A DNA stretch of 7,514 nt from Pseudomonadota bacterium (GTDB taxonomy: Bacteria > Pseudomonadota > Gammaproteobacteria > Steroidobacterales > Steroidobacteraceae). The notes under the pieces are model-generated. The model was not told the origin of the DNA, made no database searches, and saw only the letters and a list, made by a program, of their open reading frames with translations. Position numbers and translations under genes: made by a program. The stretch is taken from the NCBI GenBank assembly GCA_021817875.1, contig JAKAFQ010000190.1, forward strand, positions 1 to 7,514, read 5' to 3'. Positions 1 through 6,687 of this stretch are shown here, one piece after another (position 1 is the first letter of the stretch; each line of letters starts with the position of its first letter).

Positions 1-524
1 ATGAGCGGCTTGCGGGCCGCCTGCAGGCCGCCCGCGGCGGCGCCGTAGTCGGTCGAGCGTTCCCGGGCGCACAGCAGGGCCACCAGCGTCGCGGTCGAAG
101 CGGTGTCCTGGATCACGCCGCTCCAGGCCGCAGACAGGCCCATCATCTGGCGAAGCCACTCGAGGGTCAGCTCTTCGAGCTCAGTGAGCGCCGGACTCGA
201 CTGCCAGTTGAGCCCGAGCTGAGCGAGGCCCGTGCTGGCGAGGTCGCCCAGCACCGCGGCGAGCGAACTGTTCGACGGGAAGAACGCGAAGAAGCGCGGA
301 TCCTGCCAGTGGGTGCAGGCGGGCAGAATCACGCGACTCAGGTCCGCGAGCGCCTCCTCGAGCGGTTCCGGTTCGCCCGGGGGGCAAGACGGCAGACGCC
401 GGCGCATCTCACCCGGCGCAACGGGCGCCATGACCGGGTAGACCCCGGCGGCGGCATCCCGGCGATAGTCGGCGATCCAATCGATCAGCTGGTGGCCGAG
501 ACGGCGAAACTCGTCGATGTTCAT
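1..524 (-). CDS. Aromatic-L-amino-acid decarboxylase-like PLP enzyme (group II decarboxylase), N-terminal part only
   Basis: The gene starts at ATG 524 and runs off the left edge of the window, leaving 174 complete codons of a family usually about 470 residues long. Visible family features, in order: the N-terminal FRRLGHQLIDWIADY helix (residues 6-20), a VYPV segment (28-31), the THWQDPRFFAFFPSNSS substrate-pocket stretch (71-87), WQSSPALTELE (107-117) and the GVIQDTASTATLVALL segment (137-151) followed by CARER. These match the bacterial L-DOPA/tyrosine/tryptophan decarboxylase group; from memory the closest resemblance is to the Pseudomonas putida DOPA decarboxylase. Known family chemistry is PLP-dependent, cytosolic decarboxylation of aromatic amino acids to amines. 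The catalytic PLP-binding lysine lies outside the window, so substrate and integrity cannot be judged. It sits 175 nt downstream of tldD on the same strand, probably as its own unit. A glutamate or diaminobutyrate decarboxylase is a less likely alternative. Confidence 0.9.
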   Translation of the reverse strand, partial: MNIDEFRRLGHQLIDWIADYRRDAAAGVYPVMAPVAPGEMRRRLPSCPPGEPEPLEEALADLSRVILPACTHWQDPRFFAFFPSNSSLAAVLGDLASTGLAQLGLNWQSSPALTELEELTLEWLRQMMGLSAAWSGVIQDTASTATLVALLCARERSTDYGAAAGGLQAARKPL

Positions 525-535
525 GCTGCTGCAAG

Positions 536-541
536 CTCCTG
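536..541 (-). promoter_or_regulatory. Ribosome binding site of the decarboxylase gene
   Basis: On the minus strand CAGGAG lies 11 nt before ATG 524. The spacing is slightly long but the match to the 16S rRNA tail is good. It supports ATG 524, which also gives the family-typical MNIDEFR N-terminus. Confidence 0.55.
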
Positions 542-635
542 TCGAATCGGCACCGGAACGTGTCCTCGAGCGGAGTGTCCCACGACGCGAGGTACCCTTC
601 CCGCTGGCTCGCGCACGCCGCGTCCGTCATCGGAG

Positions 636-650
636 CACCCCGGAAGGGTG
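636..650 (-). other. Small inverted repeat in the tldD-decarboxylase gap
   Basis: The 175-nt gap 525-699 holds a perfect 5-bp inverted repeat, CACCC / GGGTG, around a 5-nt loop (TTCCG on the transcribed strand). No T-run follows, so it is not a classical Rho-independent terminator. It might still mark an mRNA 3' end for tldD by stabilising it or pausing polymerase. The rest of the gap shows no convincing -35/-10 promoter and no recognisable gene. Confidence 0.3.
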
Positions 651-699
651 GGCGCTGCGGCCACGCGACGGCGCGACACAGCCAGGTTTCTCGAGCGGG

Positions 700-2148
700 C
701 TACGCCGTTCCGCCCACCGTCAGCCCCTCGATCTTCAGCGTCGGCTGGCCGACCCCGACCGGAACGCTCTGTCCGTCCTTGCCGCAGGTGCCCACTCCGT
801 CGTCGAGCTTCAGGTCGTTGCCGACCAGGGTGACACGGGTCAGCACGTCCGGACCGTTGCCGATCAGCGTGGCGCCCTTCAGGGGCGCGCCCAACCGGCC
901 ATTCTCGATGGCATAAGCCTCGCTCGCCGAGAACACGAACTTTCCCGAGGTGATGTCGACCTGGCCGCCGCCGAAATTCACCGCGTAGATGCCGCGCTCG
1001 ACCGAGCGGATGATTTCCTCCGGATCGTAGTGGCCGGCGCGCATGTAGGTATTGGTCATGCGCGGCAGCGTCATGTGCGCGAACGATTCGCGCCGGCCGT
1101 TGCCGGTGGGCCGCTGGCCCATGAGGCGCGCATTGAGCCGGTCCTGCATGTAGCCGCGCAGAATCCCGTCCTCGATCAGCGTGGTGCACCCGGTCGGCGT
1201 GCCCTCGTCATCGATGTTGAGCGATCCGCGCCGCCGCGGGAGCGTGCCGTCATCGACCACGGTGCAGCCCGGCGCGGCCACCCGTTCGCCGATGCGGTTG
1301 GCGAAGGCCGAGGTCCCCTTGCGGTTGAAATCCCCCTCCAGCCCGTGACCGATCGCCTCGTGCAGCAGGATGCCGGGCCAGCCGGGCCCCAGCACCACGG
1401 TCATGGTGCCGGCCGGTGCCGGCACCGCCTCGAGGTTGACCAGCGCCTGGCGCGCCGCCTCGCGGGCAAGCTGCAGCGGCTTGTCGCCCGCGACCAGCTC
1501 GGCGAGCGAGTACCGGCCGCCGGCGCCGCAATAGCCCTGCTCGCGCCGGCCATTGTGCTCGACGAGCACCGACACATTGAATCGCACCAGTGGCCGCACG
1601 TCGGCCGCGAGCTCGCCGTCGCTGTTGGCGACCAGGATCACCTCGTGCACGGCCACCAGGCTCGTGGTGACATGCACCACGCGCGGATCGATCCTGCGCG
1701 CCTCGCGGTCCACCCGCTCGAGCCATGCGACCTTGTCCTGATCCGAGAGCGTGACCAACGGGTCGGCGGGCAGGTAGAGCTGGTGTCCGGTCCTCACCCG
1801 CCAGGCACTGACGCCGCGCTCGCCACCCTGGACAGCGATAGCCCGTGCCGCATGCGACGCCTCCGTCAGCGCCGGCAGCAGAATCTCATCGGAATACGCG
1901 AAGCCGGTCTTCTCGCCGGCGAGCGCGCGCACGCCCACGCCCTGCTCTATGCTGGCGCTGCCGTCCTTGACGATGCCATCTTCGAGCGACCAGGACTCCT
2001 GGCGCGAGAGTTGGAAGTACAGATCCGCGAAATCGACCGAGTGCGTCAGCACCTCGCCGAAGATGCCCTCCAGGCGCCCATCGAGGCCGCTCGGCCGCAG
2101 GATGAGGTCTCTTGCCAGGGTCAGCGGGTCTTGAGCCGGGTCGGTCAT
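700..2148 (-). CDS. tldD: Metalloprotease TldD (subunit of the TldD/TldE protease)
   Basis: TldD pairs with TldE (PmbA) to form a cytosolic heterodimeric zinc protease that degrades or trims unfolded peptides; the family is known for microcin B17 maturation and CcdA antitoxin turnover. From ATG 2148 the protein has 482 residues, against 481 in E. coli. The active-site HEAIGH motif is at residues 263-268 and is followed by [10 protein letters not shown]. The third metal ligand is Cys455 in the GTCGKDGQ context, and the protein ends with the highly conserved [10 protein letters not shown]...LTVGGTA tail. The N-terminal ADLYFQ...[13 protein letters not shown] block (residues 41-63) is also typical. 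ATG 2160 (adding MDIR) is an alternative start. I prefer 2148 for the length match and a weak GGA 7 nt upstream. The gene begins 19 nt after the nitrilase stop. No pmbA/tldE lies next to it in this window, so the partner must be encoded elsewhere. Confidence 0.96.
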   Translation of the reverse strand: MTDPAQDPLTLARDLILRPSGLDGRLEGIFGEVLTHSVDFADLYFQLSRQESWSLEDGIVKDGSASIEQGVGVRALAGEKTGFAYSDEILLPALTEASHAARAIAVQGGERGVSAWRVRTGHQLYLPADPLVTLSDQDKVAWLERVDREARRIDPRVVHVTTSLVAVHEVILVANSDGELAADVRPLVRFNVSVLVEHNGRREQGYCGAGGRYSLAELVAGDKPLQLAREAARQALVNLEAVPAPAGTMTVVLGPGWPGILLHEAIGHGLEGDFNRKGTSAFANRIGERVAAPGCTVVDDGTLPRRRGSLNIDDEGTPTGCTTLIEDGILRGYMQDRLNARLMGQRPTGNGRRESFAHMTLPRMTNTYMRAGHYDPEEIIRSVERGIYAVNFGGGQVDITSGKFVFSASEAYAIENGRLGAPLKGATLIGNGPDVLTRVTLVGNDLKLDDGVGTCGKDGQSVPVGVGQPTLKIEGLTVGGTA

Positions 2149-2167
2149 GCGAATATCCATGTGTCGG

Positions 2168-2980
2168 TTATGGCAGCACTCGGTGCGCGAGCGCAGGAAA
2201 GCTGTGGCGGTCGCGCGCGAGCTGCTCGAGCTCGATCCGCGCCGTGATGCAGCCGCGGCCGCGCGGCAGGCGTGCGAGAATCCGGCCCCAGTGATCCACG
2301 ATGAGCGAGTCGCCATGGGTCTCGCGGCCGTTGGGATGGAATCCGGACTGCGCAGGAGCGATCAGCGCGCACAGATTCTCGATGGCGCGCGCGCGCACCA
2401 GGGTCTCCCAGTGCGCGCGCCCCGTGGGTTCGGTAAACGCGGACGGCACACTGAACAGTTGCGCCCCGGCGGCGCTCAGCTGGCGGAACAGTTCAGGGAA
2501 ACGCACGTCGTAGCATACCGTCAGACCGAGACGGCCCACCGGCGTGTCGAGCACAACGGGGGTCACACCGGGGGCGATGTGAGCGGACTCGCGATAACTC
2601 TCCGCCCGCCCGGGAACCTGCACATCGAACAAGTGAATCTTGTCATAACGCGCTCGCCGCTCACCGTGCTCGTCGTACACCAGGCAGGCCGCCGCCACGC
2701 GACCATCGGACGCGCCACGCAGCGGCACCGTGCCAGCCACGATCCACAGCCCGAGGCGCTGGGCGGTTTCCGCGAGAAAATCCTGCACGGCGCCGCTGCC
2801 GTCGGACTCGGCCACACCGCGTTTGTCGACATCGCGCAGGCCCATGAACGCAAAGTTCTCCGGCAGCGCGGCGAGCTGCGCATCACGCGCGGCAGCCTCC
2901 TCGAGCAGAACGCGCGCATCGGCAAGGTTCGCGCCCACGTCCGGCCCGGAGGTCATCTGGATGGCAGCGACAACGCCCAT
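2168..2980 (-). CDS. Carbon-nitrogen hydrolase of the nitrilase superfamily, Nit1-like (probable deaminated-glutathione amidase)
   Basis: The 270-residue protein begins [12 protein letters not shown] and carries the complete nitrilase catalytic triad: Glu41 in LPENF, Lys114 in YDKIHLFDV and Cys156 in [13 protein letters not shown]. The segments [16 protein letters not shown] (179-194), RARAIENL (196-203) and the [11 protein letters not shown] block (222-232) are characteristic of the Nit1 branch. Known members hydrolyse the amide of deaminated glutathione, a side product of transaminases, so the role is metabolite repair in the cytosol; the substrate assignment here is by family only. Start choice: ATG 2980 gives the normal family N-terminus directly before the first beta strand. 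An in-frame GTG at 3019 would add 13 residues and overlap the rng stop as GTGA, but those residues do not resemble the family. No good Shine-Dalgarno precedes ATG 2980. The gene lies between rng and tldD, a neighbourhood known from pseudomonads and xanthomonads. Confidence 0.93.
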   Translation of the reverse strand: MGVVAAIQMTSGPDVGANLADARVLLEEAAARDAQLAALPENFAFMGLRDVDKRGVAESDGSGAVQDFLAETAQRLGLWIVAGTVPLRGASDGRVAAACLVYDEHGERRARYDKIHLFDVQVPGRAESYRESAHIAPGVTPVVLDTPVGRLGLTVCYDVRFPELFRQLSAAGAQLFSVPSAFTEPTGRAHWETLVRARAIENLCALIAPAQSGFHPNGRETHGDSLIVDHWGRILARLPRGRGCITARIELEQLARDRHSFPALAHRVLP

Positions 2981-3001
2981 ACCTGAAAGACTACCCTGTT
3001 C

Positions 3002-3017
3002 GAGGCGGCAATGCCTC
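3002..3017 (-). other. Hairpin at the end of rng
   Basis: A perfect 5-bp inverted repeat, GAGGC / GCCTC, with a 6-nt loop overlaps the rng stop codon and lies in the 35-nt gap before the nitrilase ATG. No T-tract follows. It might stabilise or process the mRNA between the two genes, or be chance in GC-rich sequence. Confidence 0.25.
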
Positions 3018-4497
3018 ACGTCGCGACGACATCAAACTGGTCCACTCCATAGAGCGTCTCGACCTGCAGGCGGATGGAACGTCCGATTCCGGCTTGAATC
3101 TGCGCCAGAGCGGCCGATTCGGCGTCCAGCATGCGATCCACGACACTCGGGTGGGCGAGGACCAGCAGTTCGCTTCCGGAGCGCTCCTGGCGCAGAATTT
3201 CCCGGAAGATCTCGTTGCAGACGGTCTCGGCGGTCTTGACGTAGCCGCGACCCTCGCAGGCGGGGCACGGCTCGCACAGCAGGTGGGCGAGGCTCTCGCG
3301 GGTACGCTTGCGGGTCATCTCGACCAGTCCGAGCGGCGAGAGATTGACGATGCGTGTCTGGGCACGGTCGCCGGCGAAGGAGCGCTCGAGCGCGGTGAGC
3401 ACCTGGCGGCGATGGGCTTCGGTGTGCATGTCGATGAAATCGATGATGATGATACCGCCGAGGTTGCGCAGCCGCAGCTGCCGGCCGATCGCCTCGGCCG
3501 CCTCGAGGTTGGTGCGGTAGCTGGTCTCCTCCAGGTTGCGATGACCGACGTAGCCGCCGGTGTTGACATCGATCGTCGTCATCGCCTCCGTCTGATCGAT
3601 GACCAGGTGACCGCCTGACTTGAGCATCACCTTGCGCTCGAGCGCGCGGGCGATTTCGTCCTCGATGCCGTGCAGGTCGAAGATCGGCCGCGGCCCCGGG
3701 TACTGCTCGATGCGCACGGCCGTCTCGGGCATGAATTCCGCGGCGAATGCGCGCATGCGCCCGAATTCGGCTGCCGAATCGACCAGCACCCGGCTGACCC
3801 CACGAGACAGCTCGTCGCGCAACAGGCGAAGCGTGAGCGGCAGGTCCTCGTGAATCATGCTTCCGGGGGGCATTTCGGCCGCGCGCCGCCGGACGTGCTG
3901 CCAGAGCTTGTCGAGATAACTCATGTCCTGGCGCAGGCTCTCGGCGGAAACACCCTGCGCGGCGGTGCGCAGAATGTAGCCGCCGGCGCGTTCGGGCTGA
4001 GCCGTGCCAGCGGCGCGCAGCCCGGCGACCAGGGATTTCAGACGCCCTCGCTCGGTCTCCTCCTCGATCTTCGCCGACACGCCGATGCCCTCGCCTCGCG
4101 GCATGTACACCAGAAAGCGTGCCGGCAGGGTGACGAAGGTCGTCAGGCGGGCTCCCTTGGAACCGATCGGATCCTTGATCACCTGCACCAGCAGCTCGTC
4201 ACCGGGGCTGACCAGGCGGCGTATGTCCGCCTCGCTCGGCGGCTCGAGCGGTAATTCCGCCTCATCGAGCGGCGGCCCGACGATGTCGGCGGCATGCAGG
4301 AAGGCGGTCCGCTGCAGGCCGATGTCGATGAATGCGGCCTGCATGCCGGGCAGCACGCGCGTCACCCGTCCCTTGTATACGCTGCTCACCAGCCTGCGGC
4401 GGCTCGCGCGCTCGATGAAGATCTCCTGGACGATCCCGTCCTCGGTGAGCGCGGCCCGGGTTTCGCGCGCCCCGACGTTGATCAGGATTTCGATCAA
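3016..4497 (-). CDS. rng: Ribonuclease G (RNase E/G family)
   Basis: RNase G is a single-strand-specific endoribonuclease that matures the 5' end of 16S rRNA and helps decay some mRNAs. From TTG 4497 the product has 493 residues (E. coli 489) and begins (M)IEILINVGARETRAAL, aligning with the start of known RNase G. The S1-like RNA-binding region includes YKGRVTRVLPGMQAAFIDIG (41-60). The DNase-I-like catalytic domain has the magnesium ligands Asp310 (TTIDVNTGG) and Asp353 (IIIDFIDM). The Zn-link cysteines are Cys411 and Cys414 in CPACEGRG. The C-terminus FDVVAT ends where RNase G ends, without the long unstructured scaffold of RNase E. The start TTG overlaps the maf stop as TTGA, and AGGG lies 9 nt upstream. 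A GTG at 4518 is a weaker alternative with no Shine-Dalgarno. In-frame sequence further upstream is maf read in the wrong frame. The stop is followed within 35 nt by the nitrilase gene. Confidence 0.96.
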   Translation of the reverse strand: MIEILINVGARETRAALTEDGIVQEIFIERASRRRLVSSVYKGRVTRVLPGMQAAFIDIGLQRTAFLHAADIVGPPLDEAELPLEPPSEADIRRLVSPGDELLVQVIKDPIGSKGARLTTFVTLPARFLVYMPRGEGIGVSAKIEEETERGRLKSLVAGLRAAGTAQPERAGGYILRTAAQGVSAESLRQDMSYLDKLWQHVRRRAAEMPPGSMIHEDLPLTLRLLRDELSRGVSRVLVDSAAEFGRMRAFAAEFMPETAVRIEQYPGPRPIFDLHGIEDEIARALERKVMLKSGGHLVIDQTEAMTTIDVNTGGYVGHRNLEETSYRTNLEAAEAIGRQLRLRNLGGIIIIDFIDMHTEAHRRQVLTALERSFAGDRAQTRIVNLSPLGLVEMTRKRTRESLAHLLCEPCPACEGRGYVKTAETVCNEIFREILRQERSGSELLVLAHPSVVDRMLDAESAALAQIQAGIGRSIRLQVETLYGVDQFDVVAT

Positions 4498-5093
4498 GGG
4501 CGCATGCCCTGCCAGCACCCGATGCCGGCGGCGCGCAGCAGGCGGGCCGTCTCCGCCAGCGGCAGGCCCACCACACCGGAATAGCTGCCGGTCAGCGACT
4601 CGATGAACACCGCGCCGTATCCCTGGATGGCGTATGCGCCCGCCTTGTCGCGCGGCTCGCCCGTCTGCCAGTACGCTTCCCGCTCCGCAGCCGTCAGGTC
4701 GCACAGACGCACCGTGCTCGCGCTGACGCACAGATCGACGCTCCGATCGGTCGCGAGCACCACGGCAGTCAGCACCTGATGCGCCCGCCCCGAAAGCTTC
4801 CCGAGCATGGCGAGCGCATCCGCACGATCCGCCGGCTTGCCGAACACCCTGTCGTCCAGAACGACCGCCGTGTCCGCGGCAAGAACGGGCAGGCGCTCGC
4901 CGCCGCTGCGAACGGTCATCGCCTTTTCCAGGGCTACCCGTTCGACATAGTCCTCCGGGGACTCCCCCGGCAGGCGGCTCTCGTCCACCCGCGCCGCGAC
5001 GGCCGAGTGCGGTACGCCGATCTGCCACAACAGGTCACGCCGGCGCGGCGACGCGGAAGCGAGGCACAGTACGGGGGTGGGCGGGGCGCTCAT
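4494..5093 (-). CDS. maf: Maf/YhdE nucleoside triphosphate pyrophosphatase (dTTP/UTP type)
   Basis: Maf proteins hydrolyse non-canonical and some canonical NTPs to the monophosphate plus pyrophosphate. YhdE-type members prefer dTTP, UTP and modified pyrimidine nucleotides, and the family was first noted as a septum-formation inhibitor. The 199-residue product shows the N-terminal SASPRR substrate loop (residues 13-18), the catalytic-acid region VLAADTAVVLD (70-80), GKP (85-87), LSGRAHQVLT (100-109) and EPRDKAGAYAIQGYGA (146-161) followed by GSYSGVVGLPL (169-179). The EPxDKAGAYxIQG and GSYSxVVGLPL signatures are those of the YhdE branch; the m7GTP-specific YceF branch has different residues at both places. 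ATG 5093 shares its A with the rlmH stop (TGATG), and the stop overlaps the rng TTG start, so maf is probably translationally coupled on both sides. Confidence 0.95.
   Translation of the reverse strand: MSAPPTPVLCLASASPRRRDLLWQIGVPHSAVAARVDESRLPGESPEDYVERVALEKAMTVRSGGERLPVLAADTAVVLDDRVFGKPADRADALAMLGKLSGRAHQVLTAVVLATDRSVDLCVSASTVRLCDLTAAEREAYWQTGEPRDKAGAYAIQGYGAVFIESLTGSYSGVVGLPLAETARLLRAAGIGCWQGMRP
4507..4510 (-). promoter_or_regulatory. Shine-Dalgarno that supports the TTG start of rng
   Basis: On the minus strand AGGG (inside GGCAGGGC) lies 9 nt before TTG 4497, within the last codons of maf. It decides in favour of TTG 4497 over GTG 4518, which has no such element at a suitable distance. 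Confidence 0.5.
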
Positions 5094-5563
5094 CAGTCCC
5101 GATGATACGGGTGATGGCTCAGGATGCTAAGGGCCCGGTACAGCTGCTCGGCGAGCAGCACGCGCACCAGGGCATGCGGCAGCGTCAGCCGGGACAGGGA
5201 CAGGGTGAGGTCGGCGCGCGTGAGCACCTCGGGCGCGAAGCCATCCGGGCCACCGATCAGAAAGGCCACGTCCACACCGGAACGCATCCGCCCCTCCAGC
5301 CACTGCGAGAAGGCCAGGGTCGTCAGCTCTGTGCCATGCTCGTCGAGCGCGACCACGAACTCCCCGATCCGCACCTGGAGGAGCATTTTGCGGGCCTCGG
5401 TCTCGATGGCCCTGCGCACACTCTGCCCGGCCGTGCGCGGCCCGGGCTCGATCTCCACCAGGGTGACCTTCAGACGCGCACCGAGGCGACGAACGTACTC
5501 CTCATAGGCCTGACGCACCCACGGGGGTGGACGTGTGCCGACCGCGATCAGCCGCAACCGCAT
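5093..5563 (-). CDS. rlmH: 23S rRNA (pseudouridine-1915-N3)-methyltransferase RlmH
   Basis: RlmH is a SPOUT-class methyltransferase that uses S-adenosylmethionine to methylate N3 of pseudouridine 1915 in helix 69 of 23S rRNA, on assembled 70S ribosomes. The product has 156 residues (E. coli 155). It starts MRLRLIAVGTRPPPWV, has LDEHGTELTTLAFSQWL (73-89), the SAM-binding knot loop FLIGGPDGF (101-109) and the conserved C-terminal run LSLSRLTLPHALVRVLLAEQ (121-140). The tail, ILSHHPYHRD (147-156), is needed for catalysis in this family. The gene starts 12 nt after the rsfS stop with a weak GGGA upstream, and its stop overlaps the maf start by 1 nt. The rsfS-rlmH pairing is one of the most conserved in bacteria, which supports both calls. 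Confidence 0.97.
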   Translation of the reverse strand: MRLRLIAVGTRPPPWVRQAYEEYVRRLGARLKVTLVEIEPGPRTAGQSVRRAIETEARKMLLQVRIGEFVVALDEHGTELTTLAFSQWLEGRMRSGVDVAFLIGGPDGFAPEVLTRADLTLSLSRLTLPHALVRVLLAEQLYRALSILSHHPYHRD

Positions 5564-5575
5564 CGGTCCCGGCGG

Positions 5576-6001
5576 TTACGATGAATGCCCGGCGTGTGCG
5601 CTCGCTTCGGACGCGCCCTGGGTGGTGCCGGCGTCCCACAGGCGCTCGAGCGCGTAGAACTCGCGCACGCGCGGCAGCATCACGTGGACCACGATGTCCT
5701 GCAGGTCGACCAGGACCCACTCGCCTTCGCGCTCGCCCTCGGTGCCGAGCGGTCTCATGCCGCTCGTCTTGGCCTGCTCGATGATCCGCTCGGCAATCGA
5801 GCGCACATGCCGGTCGGAAGTACCGGAGGCCACAATGAGAGTGTCCGCGACATCGGTCAGGCCGCGGACATCGATCACCTTGACATTGACGGCCTTCATG
5901 TCCTCGAGTGCAGCGGTGATGGCTTGCAGGAGACGCGCGGTTCGCGCGGTTTCCCGGACGGATGCGGCCTTGCCCCGGCGGGCGACGGTGCGGGTGCTCA
6001 T
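5576..6001 (-). CDS. rsfS: Ribosomal silencing factor RsfS (with N- and C-terminal extensions)
   Basis: RsfS binds ribosomal protein uL14 on the large subunit and blocks joining with the 30S subunit, lowering translation in starvation or stationary phase. The core domain spans about residues 24-122: LLQAITAALEDMKAVNVKVI (24-43), VADTLIVASGTSDRHVRSIA (51-70), GEWVLVDLQDIVVHVM (93-108) and REFYALERLW (113-122). The total is 141 residues against about 105 in E. coli. The extra length is about 23 residues at the N-terminus, rich in Arg, Thr and Ala, and about 19 at the C-terminus, rich in Ser, Gly, Ala and His. ATG 6001 overlaps the nadD stop as ATGA and has no Shine-Dalgarno, so translation is probably coupled to nadD. 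An internal start would fit the core better but no ATG, GTG or TTG with a good ribosome site was obvious. Confidence 0.94.
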   Translation of the reverse strand: MSTRTVARRGKAASVRETARTARLLQAITAALEDMKAVNVKVIDVRGLTDVADTLIVASGTSDRHVRSIAERIIEQAKTSGMRPLGTEGEREGEWVLVDLQDIVVHVMLPRVREFYALERLWDAGTTQGASEASAHAGHSS

Positions 6002-6642
6002 GGGAGGCGAGAATAGCACCCGGTCTCGAGCAGAATCTGCCGTACCTCGTCGGGAACGAGATAGCACGGATCGCGACCCGAGACGATGAGCTGTCTGAGC
6101 TCGGTGGAGGAAATCTCGAGCTGGGTGACGGCATGCACGTAGATCCGCCCGGCGGTCTGCTCGTGCAGATCGCGGATGGCTCCGGTCCCATGGTCCACCA
6201 TGACCTCACCCAGGGGCCCCATGGTGGGGGCTTTCCAGCCCGGACGGTGCGCGACCACGATGTGGGCCAGGTCGAGCAGCTCATGCCAGCGATACCAGTG
6301 CGGCAGTCCGAGAAAGGCATCCATGCCCAGCAGCAGGCACAGCGACCGGTCGGGATATTCCGCGCGCAGCTCCGCCAGGGTATCGACGGAGTAGGACACG
6401 CCGGTACGGCGCGTCTCGCGCTCATCGACGGTGAAGGCCGGCTGGCCGCTGACCGCGGCCCGGACCATGCGCACCCGCAGCTCGGCTGCGGCGAGCGGCT
6501 TCTCCCGATGCGGCGGGTTGCCGGCAGGCAGGAAACGGACTTCCGCCAGACGCAGCAGCTGCCACAGCTCGAACGCGGTGCGCAGGTGCCCGTAATGAAT
6601 GGGATCGAACGTTCCGCCGAACAGGCCAATGGGTGGTTGCAT
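5998..6642 (-). CDS. nadD: Nicotinate-nucleotide adenylyltransferase NadD
   Basis: NadD joins nicotinate mononucleotide and ATP to make nicotinate adenine dinucleotide plus pyrophosphate, the penultimate step of NAD synthesis in the cytosol. The 214-residue product (E. coli 213) has the nucleotidyltransferase signature GGTFDPIHYGHLR at residues 9-21, with His16 and His19 in the HxGH position. It also has LPAGNPPHR (38-46), the GMDAFLGLPHWYRW substrate-binding block (106-119) and the second ATP motif ISSTELR (177-183). The start ATG 6642 places the signature at the usual distance from the N-terminus and has AGG 6 nt upstream. It follows holA by 45 nt and its stop overlaps the rsfS start by 4 nt. 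The holA-nadD-rsfS-rlmH order is widespread in Gammaproteobacteria. Confidence 0.97.
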   Translation of the reverse strand: MQPPIGLFGGTFDPIHYGHLRTAFELWQLLRLAEVRFLPAGNPPHREKPLAAAELRVRMVRAAVSGQPAFTVDERETRRTGVSYSVDTLAELRAEYPDRSLCLLLGMDAFLGLPHWYRWHELLDLAHIVVAHRPGWKAPTMGPLGEVMVDHGTGAIRDLHEQTAGRIYVHAVTQLEISSTELRQLIVSGRDPCYLVPDEVRQILLETGCYSRLP

Positions 6643-6648
6643 GAAACG

Positions 6649-6651
6649 CCT
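6649..6651 (-). promoter_or_regulatory. Ribosome binding site of nadD
   Basis: On the minus strand AGG (in TCAGGCG) lies 6 nt before ATG 6642. It is short but well placed, and it supports that start. Confidence 0.4.
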
Positions 6652-6660
6652 GAGTCATTA

Positions 6661-6678
6661 CCGTGCCGGGAAGCACGG
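6661..6678 (-). other. Hairpin in the holA-nadD gap
   Basis: A perfect 6-bp inverted repeat, CCGTGC / GCACGG, encloses a 6-nt loop (TTCCCG on the transcribed strand), 9 nt after the holA stop and 18 nt before the nadD start. No T-tract follows, so complete termination is unlikely. It may act as an RNA-processing or stability element separating holA from nadD in the transcript. It is the only clear structure in the 45-nt gap. Confidence 0.4.
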
Positions 6679-6687
6679 CTCGCTGGG

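Noticed and set aside
409..630. A 73-codon minus-strand frame spanning the tldD-decarboxylase gap
   Set aside because: It overlaps the decarboxylase by more than 100 nt in another frame, has no ribosome site and no recognisable product; only the decarboxylase frame shows conserved motifs.
630..660. Rho-independent terminator after tldD
   Set aside because: The CACCC/GGGTG stem is only 5 bp and no T-tract follows on the transcribed strand.
517..2247. A 576-codon plus-strand open frame opposite tldD
   Set aside because: It is antisense to the full-length, motif-complete tldD. Its product is low-complexity Ala/Arg/Gly/His-rich with no recognisable domain. Long antisense frames are expected in very GC-rich genes.
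4498..5028. Upstream extension of rng to an ATG at 5028
   Set aside because: The extra sequence is maf read in the wrong frame; RNase G homology begins exactly at TTG 4497, giving 493 residues.
3382..5653. Three copies of the perfect 12-bp palindrome GCGCTCGAGCGC (3382-3393, 3634-3645, 5642-5653) as possible operator or uptake sites
   Set aside because: All three are in frame and encode Ala-Leu-Glu-Arg (twice in rng, once in rsfS) with the preferred codons, so codon use explains them.
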